Assembly: GCF_004362215.1 (NCBI RefSeq)
Contig: NZ_SNWR01000001.1
Location: 6,058,001 to 6,122,000, forward strand
Source: Paractinoplanes brasiliensis
Lineage (GTDB): Bacteria > Actinomycetota > Actinomycetes > Mycobacteriales > Micromonosporaceae
Length of the DNA stretch: 64,000 nt
Direction of reading: 5' to 3'
Below, piece after piece: positions 25,346 to 33,782 of this stretch. Under the pieces are notes generated by a model. It worked only from the letters and a program-made list of their open reading frames with translations. It searched no databases and was not told the origin of the DNA. Within the stretch, counting starts at the first letter, position 1; the number at the start of each line of letters is the position of its first letter. Both the position numbers and the translations under genes were made by a program.

Positions 25346-25959
25346 TCGCCGCGCAGGTAGCGGGTCACCATGTCGACCAGTTCGGCGGCGAAGACTTCCT
25401 CCGGGATGCTCTGCGGCGCGGCCATCAGTTTGTGGGTGTTCAGCTCGACCGTGGTCACGATCAGCTCCGCGGCGGTGTCCACGTCGGTGACCGCGACGTC
25501 GGGGTGGCGGGCCAGCAGGTCGCGGACCTGGGTGACCCGGCTGCGGCCGTGGCGTTCCATCGCCTCGACGAGTTCCGGCGAGACCCGGGCCTCCTCGATC
25601 ATCATTCGTAACAGGGCCGGGTCGTCGCGGTGGTTGTCGATGGCGTCGCGGACCAGCGCGCGGATCGCCGCGGGCAGCGAACCGGGGGAGAGGTCGATCT
25701 CGTCGGCGGCGGTCCAAGCGCCGCGGTCGAGGTGCTGCACCAGCAGCGCGGCCAGGATCGCGTCCTTGTTCGGGAAGTACTGATACAGCGAGCCGATCGA
25801 GATCCGGGCCCGCTCGGCGATGCGGTTGGTGGTGCCGGCGGCATAGCCGTGCTCGGCGAAAACGTGAGCAGCGGCGGTCAGGATGCGTTGCCGGGTCAGT
25901 TCGGCGCGCACCTGACGAGGCTTGCGACGTGGCTGGAGACGGCGGTCGGCCGGCGGCAT
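25339..25959 (-). CDS. TetR-family transcriptional regulator
   Basis: Start at ATG 25959 (MPPADRRLQP), with GGAAGG about 8 nt upstream; 206 residues. DNA-binding domain: RILTAAAHVFAEHGYAAGTT then IAERARISIGSLYQYFPNKD, typical TetR HTH with the tyrosine/phenylalanine turn. C-terminal helical ligand domain of the AcrR_13/35 kind. Divergent from the reductase fusion, with a possible operator in the 67-bp gap, so it likely controls that gene. Confidence 0.88.
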   Translation of the reverse strand: MPPADRRLQPRRKPRQVRAELTRQRILTAAAHVFAEHGYAAGTTNRIAERARISIGSLYQYFPNKDAILAALLVQHLDRGAWTAADEIDLSPGSLPAAIRALVRDAIDNHRDDPALLRMMIEEARVSPELVEAMERHGRSRVTQVRDLLARHPDVAVTDVDTAAELIVTTVELNTHKLMAAPQSIPEEVFAAELVDMVTRYLRGDR

Positions 25960-26008
25960 GCGGTGGTCCTTCCGGGGGCGCGGAAAGCGAGTAGCCAAGA
26001 GTTGAACC

Positions 26009-26020
26009 ATTGCTCACAAT
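26009..26020. promoter_or_regulatory. putative TetR operator, ATTG-N4-CAAT
   Basis: ATTGCTCACAAT lies in the 67-bp gap between the divergent tetR gene and the reductase fusion gene, 7 bp before the latter's GTG. Short inverted half-sites only; support comes from position. Confidence 0.35.
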
Positions 26021-26026
26021 AGTGTC

Positions 26027-28189
26027 GTGAACTGGGAAAACAAAAATCTGCACCGGTTGTCGACGGCGACCGAGGTGGAGGCCGTGGTGGGCCGGCCGGC
26101 ACCGATGATCGTGCGGAAGGAGATCAGCGCCCTCGACGCCGGCTGCCGGTTGATCCTCGACCGGTGCCCGGCCGCGGCCTTCGGCTACCGGGACGTCGGC
26201 GGCACGAGCCGCACCACGATCATCGGCGGCGCGCCCGGATTCGTCCGGGTTCGGTCCGCGACCCGGTTCTCGTTCTTCCTGCCCGAGCCGGGCGAGCCGG
26301 ACGGTCCGGTGTCGTTCTGCTTCCTGCTGCCGGGCGTCGGCGAGATCCTGCGGGTCAACGGCGTGATAGCCGGACGCGACGGTGCGCGGGTCACCGTCGG
26401 CGTCGAGCAGGCCTACGTGCACTGCGCGCAGGCCGTCATGCGGTCACGGTTGTGGCACCCGCCCGTTCGGTCCGCCCCCGGACCGGTGGCGGTCGCCGGC
26501 GACGGACCCCTGCGCGGGCCGGGGGTGGCCGAGTTCCTCGCCTCGTCGCCGTTCCTCGCCCTGTCCACCTGGGATTCCGCCGGCGGCAGCGACACCAGCC
26601 CGCGCGGTGACCACCCCGCGGTGGCGCACATCCTGGACGGCCGCACCCTGGTCATCGCCGACCGCAAAGGCAACAAACGCGCTGACACGCTGCACAACCT
26701 GGTGCACGACGACCGGCTGTCGTTCGCCGCGCTCGTGCCGGGGCGCGGCGGGGTGCTGCACGTCCGCGGTCGCGGCGCGATCACCGACGACGCGGCGTTG
26801 CTGGCGACGATGGCGCTGCGTGGGATGCCGCCGAACCTGGCGCTGGTCGTGGACGTCGAGCACGCCGAGGTAAGCGGCAGCGACGCCGTGACCCGCGCGC
26901 GGCTGTGGTCGCCCGGCACCCACCTCGGCCGGGACACCGCACCCGATCTGGTGGCGATCGGCGGTGCCCACCTCGCCGGCGAATCGGCCGCCGCCGGCCG
27001 CGTGGTCAGGGCGGTCGCGGCGATTCCCGGGATGAGCCGCCTGCTGCGCCGGGCAATGGATCGGGCCTACCGGTCCGGGCTGGGCAAACAAGGCTACGAT
27101 CTCATCGAGCCGGGCGGCCACGAACCGGCCTCTGGCGGCCTTCCCGAGCGACCGGTACGCGTGGTCCAGGTGCGCCGGGAGACACCGAGCACGGTCACTC
27201 TCGTGCTGGCGGACACCGGCCCGACACCCGGCTCCTTCGACTTCCGGCCCGGCCAGTTCTTCACCCTCGTCGCCGACATCGACGGCCGGCCGGTGCGGCG
27301 AGCCTACTCGGCCTCGTCGGCGCCGGGCTCGCCTCGCCTCGAGGTCACCGTCAAACACGTCGACGGCGGACACTTCTCCGGTCACGTGCATCACGGCCTG
27401 CGCCCCGGTGACCGGCTCGCCGTACGCGGACCGGCCGGATCGTTCCACGCCGGACCGCACCCGCTCGTGCTCGTCGCCGCGGGCAGCGGCGTCACCCCGA
27501 TGATGAGCATGATCCGCACACGCCTCGCCGGCCGGGCCGAGGACGGCCGGATCGACCTGCTCTACAGCAGCCGCCGTGCCGAGGACGTCATCTTCGGGAG
27601 CGAGCTGAACCGGTTGGAGCGGGAGAACCCGGGCCGGCTGTCGGTGACCCACGTGCTGACCGAACGGGACGGGCGGCTCGGCGCCGAGGGTATGCGCCGC
27701 TGGCTCGATCGCCTCGCCCCGACCGACAGCGCCCACTACTACCTCTGCGGACCGGAACCACTGATGGAGACGGTCCACGCCGTGCTGACCGGCCTCGCCG
27801 TGCCCGGCCAACGGGTGCACCGGGAGCGATACGCCAGCGCGGCGGGCGTCGAGCGGGCGTCGACCGTGCCCCAGGAGATGACCGTCGAACGGGACGGGAG
27901 ACCTCTCGGCACGGTGGTGGTCGATCCCGGGCAGACCCTGCTCGACGCGGGCCTCGCGGCCGGCTTGCCGATGCCGTACTCCTGCACCGTCGGCAGTTGC
28001 GGCGACTGCGTGGTGCGGCTGCGCGACGGCGACGCCGCGCAGAACGAGCCCAACTGCCTGACCCCGCGGCAGCGGGCCGCCGGCTACGTTCTGGCCTGCG
28101 TGGGCAGCCCTCTTTCGAAGGTCACGCTGGACATCACCGAGCCGAACAGCCGCGGCGCGCGAGCCGTTGCCGACGCCGCGGAAGGATGA
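26027..28189 (+). CDS. multidomain PPOX-like / ferredoxin reductase / 2Fe-2S fusion protein
   Basis: 720 residues from GTG 26027. Two pyridoxamine-phosphate-oxidase-like FMN-binding modules (about 35-145 and 170-305; e.g. FLASSPFLALSTWDSAGG, TLVIADRKGNKRADTL). An FAD/NAD(P) reductase module follows (about 375-605; RPGQFFTLVADIDGRPVRRA with RRAYS, VAAGSGVTPMMSM, YYLCGPEPLME). A plant-type 2Fe-2S ferredoxin closes it, with Cys at about 653, 658, 661 and 691 (PYSCTVGSCGDC, LACVG). Electrons would pass NAD(P)H to FAD to 2Fe-2S to a flavin or outside acceptor. Soluble; likely under the divergent TetR. Confidence 0.85.
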   Translation: MNWENKNLHRLSTATEVEAVVGRPAPMIVRKEISALDAGCRLILDRCPAAAFGYRDVGGTSRTTIIGGAPGFVRVRSATRFSFFLPEPGEPDGPVSFCFLLPGVGEILRVNGVIAGRDGARVTVGVEQAYVHCAQAVMRSRLWHPPVRSAPGPVAVAGDGPLRGPGVAEFLASSPFLALSTWDSAGGSDTSPRGDHPAVAHILDGRTLVIADRKGNKRADTLHNLVHDDRLSFAALVPGRGGVLHVRGRGAITDDAALLATMALRGMPPNLALVVDVEHAEVSGSDAVTRARLWSPGTHLGRDTAPDLVAIGGAHLAGESAAAGRVVRAVAAIPGMSRLLRRAMDRAYRSGLGKQGYDLIEPGGHEPASGGLPERPVRVVQVRRETPSTVTLVLADTGPTPGSFDFRPGQFFTLVADIDGRPVRRAYSASSAPGSPRLEVTVKHVDGGHFSGHVHHGLRPGDRLAVRGPAGSFHAGPHPLVLVAAGSGVTPMMSMIRTRLAGRAEDGRIDLLYSSRRAEDVIFGSELNRLERENPGRLSVTHVLTERDGRLGAEGMRRWLDRLAPTDSAHYYLCGPEPLMETVHAVLTGLAVPGQRVHRERYASAAGVERASTVPQEMTVERDGRPLGTVVVDPGQTLLDAGLAAGLPMPYSCTVGSCGDCVVRLRDGDAAQNEPNCLTPRQRAAGYVLACVGSPLSKVTLDITEPNSRGARAVADAAEG

Positions 28190-28236
28190 CACCGATGGCG
28201 GACGTTCGATGCGTATCGCGTGCGCCGGGATAGTGG

Positions 28237-30111
28237 TCAAATACGGCGGATCGGGCGCCCGGCGTATTCCTCGACCAGCTCGTGGCTGTCGATATGATGC
28301 TCGAACCCTCGCCGGAACGTGATGTCATAGATCACCGTTTCCGGTTCCGGCGGCGAGGTGTCCGGCTTCTCGAGGAACTGCGGCACATCGTATTGAAAGG
28401 CAATGTCCCGTCGAACGTAGTGGTCGTCGTCGAGAACCGTGACGTCCGGACCGGCATGCGCGACCGGCATCGTGACCAGATCATATTCCAGCACGTCGGC
28501 GAGAAGCGCGCGATGGCGGCCGGAGACGTTCGGAAGGACGTGGTGCACCCACCAGGCGCGCAGCAACGGATGCAGACTTTCCTGCCGATGAACCAGCAGC
28601 AGGGCCTCTTTGATCTTCGTGGTGTCGAGCCGGTCCACGACACGGTCGCGGCACCGCGTGAGGTCACGTGCCAGCGGATCGGTCTGCCGTGACATGAACA
28701 CGTCGAGGGACGCGAGCAAGGCGGACGGCTTGAGCCCGGCCAGGTCGTGCGCCGGCTTCCAGATGTGCCGCAACACGCGATGCTCTCCGATGACGCGGGC
28801 CCAGAACAGAAAGGCGTGCATCCGCCGGTTCTCGTCGAAGGTCATCGACTCGTGCTGCAGAACATATTCGAAGTCGTCGTCGGCGCCCCGGATCAGCACC
28901 AGGCCGTAGTCCCGCCGATTCTCGTAGAACTCGGTGTTCGGCAGGATGAGGTGGGAGTACACGGCGACGCGTGACACCTCCAAGGCCAGTTCGTCGTAGC
29001 CGGCGAGGAACGATTCGCTCGTCTCACCTGGAATACCCCAGATCAACTCGGCGTACGAGTCCATGCCCCGCTCGTTGAGCCGTTCGACCAGGTCCTCCCA
29101 GTCGTTGACCTTCATGTTGCGCCGCCGCATCGTGGTCAGCGCCGCCGGCGAAAGACTCTGCAGCGCCAGGGTGAAGGCGCTGTGCAATCCGGCGCCTTTC
29201 ATCTTTTCCAGGATGCGGTAGAAGACCGGACCCTTGTTCTTCGCCCAGGAGGTGTCGAAGTTGAGCGGATAGCCGTAACGCCGGCGTACCTCGATGAAGG
29301 TGTCGACGAAGTCCTCGTCCTCCCGGAACATACCGAAGTTCGCATCGCACAGGATCACCCGTTCAACCCGCTGCTCGGCGCAGAACTCGAGTTCGCGGCG
29401 GAGGCGGTCGGGGGAGAATTTACGGACCTTCTGGCCGGTCGCCCCACCCCAGTAGCAGAACGAGCAGGAGTAGGGGCACCCGCGGTTCGTCTCCAGCAAT
29501 ACGACGTCATATCTCGGTTGGCCGTCGGCGGTCCGCAACTCGATGGCGCCGGTGAGTATCGGCGACGGAATGACATCCAGATCCACGATGCGGGGTCGAG
29601 GTGTCGTGGTCCTGACGCTGCCGTCCGACGCCCGGTAGGTTATGCCGGCGATGTCGGGGAGGGCTGCCCGGAAGCCCGGCCCGGCGTACGCCCGCAACAA
29701 CTCGACGACGGTGAGCTCGCCTTCGCCGTTGACCACCACATCGACGGCCGCGCATCGTTGCAGGACCCGGTTCCCCTGGTCGGTGACGTGATTGCCGCCG
29801 AAGATTGTCAGCACGTCCGGGTTGAGCTGTTTCGCGAGTTCGGCGAGCTTGCAGAAGTCGTCGAAGTTCCAGCCCAGCACCGAGAAACCCAGCACGTGCA
29901 CGGCGGGCGCCTCGAGCAGCAGGACCCTGGCCATGTCGAGCAACGTCGCCCCACCGCCGAAGTTGCAGATGTCCACCTGATAGGAGCGGCGGGTGTCGGC
30001 GTCCGACTCGATCATTGCTTTGAAGTAGCCCGCTGCCAAGGGCATCGACTCGCGAGTCATGTCCCAGATGCCTTTCTGCACCAGGGCCACGCGTTTACGC
30101 TCAGAATCCAC
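28237..30111 (-). CDS. cobalamin-binding radical SAM protein (class B methyltransferase type)
   Basis: Start at GTG 30111, with AGGGGA about 7 nt upstream; 624 residues. N-terminal B12-binding Rossmann domain (VHVLGFSVLGWNFDDF, LTIFGGNHVTDQG, VNGEGELTVVELL). Radical SAM core with RGCPYSCSFCYWGG (C-x3-C-x2-C, about 205-215) binding the 4Fe-4S cluster, then LWGIPGETSE-type block LIWGIPGETSESF. The CYWGG variant recalls KedN5-like C-methyltransferases of natural-product pathways; that subfamily call is from memory. Forms a pair with the methyltransferase gene 50 bp upstream on the same strand. Confidence 0.82.
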   Translation of the reverse strand: MDSERKRVALVQKGIWDMTRESMPLAAGYFKAMIESDADTRRSYQVDICNFGGGATLLDMARVLLLEAPAVHVLGFSVLGWNFDDFCKLAELAKQLNPDVLTIFGGNHVTDQGNRVLQRCAAVDVVVNGEGELTVVELLRAYAGPGFRAALPDIAGITYRASDGSVRTTTPRPRIVDLDVIPSPILTGAIELRTADGQPRYDVVLLETNRGCPYSCSFCYWGGATGQKVRKFSPDRLRRELEFCAEQRVERVILCDANFGMFREDEDFVDTFIEVRRRYGYPLNFDTSWAKNKGPVFYRILEKMKGAGLHSAFTLALQSLSPAALTTMRRRNMKVNDWEDLVERLNERGMDSYAELIWGIPGETSESFLAGYDELALEVSRVAVYSHLILPNTEFYENRRDYGLVLIRGADDDFEYVLQHESMTFDENRRMHAFLFWARVIGEHRVLRHIWKPAHDLAGLKPSALLASLDVFMSRQTDPLARDLTRCRDRVVDRLDTTKIKEALLLVHRQESLHPLLRAWWVHHVLPNVSGRHRALLADVLEYDLVTMPVAHAGPDVTVLDDDHYVRRDIAFQYDVPQFLEKPDTSPPEPETVIYDITFRRGFEHHIDSHELVEEYAGRPIRRI

Positions 30112-30160
30112 TAGTTGTCCCCTGCGGATGAAGCGGTCAGTGGTTTGCCGAGATCGCTGC

Positions 30161-31069
30161 TCAACCCGCGTATCGCGCCGACACCACGTGGCAACGGCCC
30201 AGGATCGATGCGAGAGGATTGCCGGACGACTCGCCCGGGAGTCCGTGACGAGTTCGGAGGGCGTCCGCGGTGATCGCCTGGGCCTGCCAGCCCAGCGATT
30301 GCAGCAGTTGCGCACTGGCGGCTCGCGGTCGCATGTCGAACATCGCGGGCGAGTGCTCATCGCGGGCGGCGCCGGGGGCGTCGAGCACCCGCTGAACACC
30401 GCGAAGCTCCTCCAGCGGAGCATCGTCGAGCGACAGATAGCTCCCCGCGGCGGACAGGGCGGTGATGTCCCGGAAGAGAGCCTCGCGCACATCGGGCGGA
30501 AGGTAGATCAGCACCCCTTCGATCACCCACACTGTCGGCCGGGAAGCCTGCCAGCCTCGCGCGACGAGCGGCCCACGCCAATCCGACGCCAGGTCGGCGC
30601 TGACGGGCCGGCGTTCGCACCGCGGTCGCGCGTCGAGGCCGGCCAGCGCTCGCGAGTTGAACGCGGTCACCTCGGGCTGGTCGACTTCGAACACCACACA
30701 GTCGGGCTCCTCGATGAGCCGGTAGGCCCGGGCATCCTGCCCCGCCGCCAGGATCACGACCTGCCGCACACCCGACGTGACCGCCTCCTCGATGACGCGG
30801 TCTCCGAACCATGACCGCAAGCCGACGTGACGGGCCCGGACGAACCACGCCGAAGTGTTGCGCGAACCTGGATCCAGCGGCCGGCCGTCCTCGTCGAGCA
30901 CCGACGGCTCGAGCACGCCCTCGGTCACCCCGCGGCGGAGGAAGACCGCGGCCAGGAAGTCGTCGATGAGGGCGTCGGCACGCTGAGACTCCAGCGCCCG
31001 GGCAAAAGTGCCATCCAGCGACTTGGCACCGATTCCCGGCTTCAACAATTGTTCACGACCGTCAGTCAT
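30161..31069 (-). CDS. SAM-dependent methyltransferase, leucine-carboxyl-methyltransferase (LCM) family
   Basis: 302 residues from ATG 31069, with GGAG upstream. Family marks: ARHVGLRSWFGDRVIEEAV, SAM motif VVILAAGQDARAYRL (usual form LGAGLDTRAYRL), EVDQPEV, and VIEGVLIYLPPD. Actinobacterial members methylate small molecules or peptides, often in natural-product pathways. Its stop is 50 bp before the radical SAM start, so both are likely co-transcribed. Confidence 0.85.
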   Translation of the reverse strand: MTDGREQLLKPGIGAKSLDGTFARALESQRADALIDDFLAAVFLRRGVTEGVLEPSVLDEDGRPLDPGSRNTSAWFVRARHVGLRSWFGDRVIEEAVTSGVRQVVILAAGQDARAYRLIEEPDCVVFEVDQPEVTAFNSRALAGLDARPRCERRPVSADLASDWRGPLVARGWQASRPTVWVIEGVLIYLPPDVREALFRDITALSAAGSYLSLDDAPLEELRGVQRVLDAPGAARDEHSPAMFDMRPRAASAQLLQSLGWQAQAITADALRTRHGLPGESSGNPLASILGRCHVVSARYAG

Positions 31070-31072
31070 CAC

Positions 31073-31454
31073 AGCGCTCCGAAATGGCGAATGTGTTGCC
31101 GCACATCAGCAGGTCAAAGATCATGTAACTCGTAGAAACGTGCCGGACCATTTATGCGGCCGACAAAACAGGAATGGCTCGCCTGTCCGCGCCCGAAGCC
31201 TTCCGAGTACATGTGCGAGCTGACGCCGTGCGTCGTCGTGTAGTGCCGCCATGAGTCTCGAGGTCGCGGCCGGCGAGCACACCGAGTGCCTTCGGCAGAC
31301 CGCGGCTCGGCGATCGATGCCACGACGCAGGGCAAGCGGCCGCTCAACTACCAGAACTGCTCGGTCTCGCCGCGTTCGCCCGTGTCGCACCAATCAGACA
31401 TCCGCGGCGTTTGAGTGCCTGGAGAGTCTGGCGCCTTGCCGCGTTGTCTGCTTC
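31073..31454. other. gap of about 380 bases, no gene supported
   Basis: Lies between the methyltransferase start and the hemerythrin stop. Short frames exist on both strands but none has a recognisable motif. It must contain the promoter of the methyltransferase/radical SAM pair. Confidence 0.4.
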
Positions 31455-32123
31455 TCAAGAGTGGTTCGATGCTGAGGCCAGTCGTTGGCGATACCTGTGA
31501 TATGCGCGCTCGCCGAGCGGTCTGAACACGTGCCAGGCGATGGCCGGGACGGAAGTGCGCAGGAGTTCGATCTGCTCCTCCCGGGCCTGGTAGACGGCCA
31601 TGCCCATCATCATGGGTCTCTTCGACATGGGCACCTTGCCCAGTGAAGCGGCGATCATGGCCTTCCATTCGCGGTCGGTCAGATAGGCGTCGACGAGGGG
31701 CAGGACTTCGCCTTCTTCTTGCGCGAGGTGTTCTTGTAGCGGTGGCACGACGCGCTCGGCGATGTCAGCGACGGCGTCCCGGTCGGATGCGTGGGCGGTG
31801 GCACGCCAGCGGCGGGTGGTTTCGGACAGCGCCTTGAGTTCGGTGTCGATGAACTGGTGCTGGCCTGCCATTCTCGCCACGATCGGCTCGGCCGCCGCGG
31901 GACAGCGTTGCTGCAGTTTCGGCCACACGTGGATGTCTTCGCTGGTGTGGTGGGCGTGCAGGAAGTCGATCATCAGTGCGATGTGGTCGGCGATCGTGGC
32001 TGTCGCGCGTGCGTCGCCCGCCGCCACGCCGCGGGCGAGGGCGGCGAGTGCGCCGAACTCACGCCGGATGGCATCGTGCGCGCCGATCATGTCTCGGCTG
32101 TCGGCCATCTTCTCGTTGTGCAT
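31455..32123 (-). CDS. hemerythrin-domain protein
   Basis: 222 residues from ATG 32123; ATG 32159 would add 12 residues. Four-helix bundle with the His/Glu iron ligands in the expected places: MIGAHDAIRREF, LHAHHTSEDIHVWP, MAGQHQFIDTEL, LQEHLAQEEGEVLP. Actinobacterial hemerythrin-like proteins bind O2, NO or peroxide at a di-iron site. The C-terminal third (YQAREEQIELLRT, AWHVFRPLGERAYHRY) is the usual extension. Stands alone next to integrase fragments. Confidence 0.88.
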   Translation of the reverse strand: MHNEKMADSRDMIGAHDAIRREFGALAALARGVAAGDARATATIADHIALMIDFLHAHHTSEDIHVWPKLQQRCPAAAEPIVARMAGQHQFIDTELKALSETTRRWRATAHASDRDAVADIAERVVPPLQEHLAQEEGEVLPLVDAYLTDREWKAMIAASLGKVPMSKRPMMMGMAVYQAREEQIELLRTSVPAIAWHVFRPLGERAYHRYRQRLASASNHS

Positions 32124-32164
32124 GATCGCACTCTCGTGGAGCGTGCCTACAGTTCTCATACAAT

Positions 32165-32300
32165 CCGAATACGACGTATCACCGCGCCGGGCTCCGGACC
32201 GGCCGCCGAGTCGAGCCGCTCGATCACCATCGGGCGGACCATCTTCGATGATGGGCACCTTGCGGGCGCGCTCGCCCTTGGTGCCCTTGTCGATCAGGCC
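32165..32300 (-). pseudogene. tyrosine integrase fragment, minus orientation
   Basis: Reads GLIDKGTKGERARKVPIIE, then after a frameshift KMVRPMVIERLDSAAGPEPG. The GKGTKG...R-VP block is the conserved beta-hairpin after the first catalytic Arg in tyrosine recombinases. Both ends missing. Confidence 0.55.
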
Positions 32301-32364
32301 GCCCGGTCCCGGTGTGGTCTGCCTGCGCACAGTCCACGTCCACGTTGCCCGGTCGATGCTGATC

Positions 32365-32570
32365 ATGGGTGACGCCGACGTGCCGCAGCGGTGGATGGCG
32401 GAGAAGGGCGGAAAGCCGCTGTCGCCCAATGGCATCAAGCTGATGCTCAAGCGTCGTGGTGCTGCCGCTGGCGTGACGGATACGCACGCGCACCGGTGGC
32501 GGCACGACTTCGCCCACGAATGGCACAAGGGCGGAGGCAACACCGGCGACCGCGCCGGTGGATTTGGGGC
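32365..32570 (+). pseudogene. tyrosine integrase C-terminal catalytic fragment, plus orientation
   Basis: Reads GKPLSPNGIKLMLKRRGAAA then THAHRWRHDFAHEWHKGGGN. The H-x-x-R box of the catalytic core (HRWRHDFA) and the following WHK-GG are clear; the catalytic Tyr region has been replaced. It points opposite to the fragment just upstream, so the parent gene was probably split by an inversion. Confidence 0.65.
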
Positions 32571-33782
32571 TCAGGGCATGGCCTTGGGCAGCGTGAGCGC
32601 CGAATGCGCCGGTCGTCCGCCCGCGGGGGGCATGACGCTGAGACTGCGCAGTCGGTTGTTGCGCTGCTGCAGTTCCTCGTCGGTGGTCGGGAAGAGGGTG
32701 GCGCCGCCCCGGCCGGCCAGCCCTTGGTTCGCCGTTACGAAGTCACGGGTGTCGCGCTCGTAGGCGGCGAAGCCGGCGGCGTGATCCCGGTCGGCCAGGG
32801 AAGCGGCGAGCATGTAGGCGCCCACGAGCGCGAGGCTGGTGCCCTGCCCGGTGAGGAACGAGGGCGCGTACGCCGCATCGCCCAGCAAGGCCACCCGGCC
32901 GCTGGACCAGCGGGGCAGGTGGATCTGGCTGACCCCGTCGAAGAACAAGTCGTCGGCCTTGTGCATGGCGGCCAGCATGCCGGGGACCTCCCATCCGGCC
33001 TCGGCGAAGACCGAGGTGAGCAGCTTCCGCTGGATGTTCGGGTCGGAGAAGGCCTCGAACGGTGGTTCCGTCCGGGCGAAGTTCAGGAAGGCGTGCACGT
33101 CGCCGTCGCCGGCGGCGTAGAGCGCGGCGGCCCGGCCGGGGCTGTTCCACATCACAGTCTCGTCGCGGAGCCCGAAGGTGTTGGGCATGGTGAACACGGC
33201 GAAGCAGTAGCCGAGGTAGCGGTGGAACTGTTGTTCGGGGCCGAGGACCAACTGCCGGGTGTGTGAGTGCACACCGTCGGCCCCGACCACGACGTCGAAG
33301 GTTCGCCGGCCGCGTCCGCGGAAGGTGACGTCGACGCCGTGGGCGTGGTCGTCGAGGGTGTCGATGGAGTCGCCGAACAGGAACTCCACATCGTCCCGGA
33401 CCGCGGCGTAGAGGGCGTCGGTGAGATCTCCCCGCCGCACCTCCAGATCTCGTCCCCCGACACCGCCGGTGACGGCATGCGGGTGCAGCGAGACCACCTC
33501 GCTGCCGTCGCCGTCCAGGAAGGTCAACCGGCGCACGTCGATGTGCGCCTCCTGCAGGCGATCGAGGAGGCCCATCCGGCGGACGACCTCCAGCGCGGTG
33601 CCGCGGACGTCGATGGGATAACCACCGCTGCGGACCGTGCCCGCCTTCTCCACCACCGTGACCGCGTACCCGCAACGGTTCAGCCAGAACGCGAGGGCGG
33701 GCCCCGCGACGCTGGCTCCGGATATCAGCACCGTGCGTTTCGGCGTGGTGCTGGTGCTGCTGGTCGGCTCAGCAGAAATCAA
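32571..33782 (-). CDS. FAD-dependent monooxygenase (PHBH/TetX-like)
   Basis: 403 residues from TTG 33782, which overlaps the stop of the upstream MFS gene; no better start exists in frame. Group A flavin hydroxylase: VLISGASVAGPALAFWLNRC (FAD Rossmann), RSGGYPIDVRG, DG motif FDVVVGADGVHSHTR, and GRVALLGDAAYAPSFLTGQG (FAD ribityl). It would hydroxylate an aromatic or antibiotic-like substrate with NAD(P)H and O2. Last gene of a five-gene operon. Pairing with an exporter fits detoxification, TetX-style, but substrate is unknown. Confidence 0.85.
   Translation of the reverse strand: MISAEPTSSTSTTPKRTVLISGASVAGPALAFWLNRCGYAVTVVEKAGTVRSGGYPIDVRGTALEVVRRMGLLDRLQEAHIDVRRLTFLDGDGSEVVSLHPHAVTGGVGGRDLEVRRGDLTDALYAAVRDDVEFLFGDSIDTLDDHAHGVDVTFRGRGRRTFDVVVGADGVHSHTRQLVLGPEQQFHRYLGYCFAVFTMPNTFGLRDETVMWNSPGRAAALYAAGDGDVHAFLNFARTEPPFEAFSDPNIQRKLLTSVFAEAGWEVPGMLAAMHKADDLFFDGVSQIHLPRWSSGRVALLGDAAYAPSFLTGQGTSLALVGAYMLAASLADRDHAAGFAAYERDTRDFVTANQGLAGRGGATLFPTTDEELQQRNNRLRSLSVMPPAGGRPAHSALTLPKAMP

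Noticed and set aside
31121..31393. Minus-strand frame of 90 codons before the hemerythrin gene
   Set aside because: No motif or ribosome-binding site, and the reading could be on either strand.
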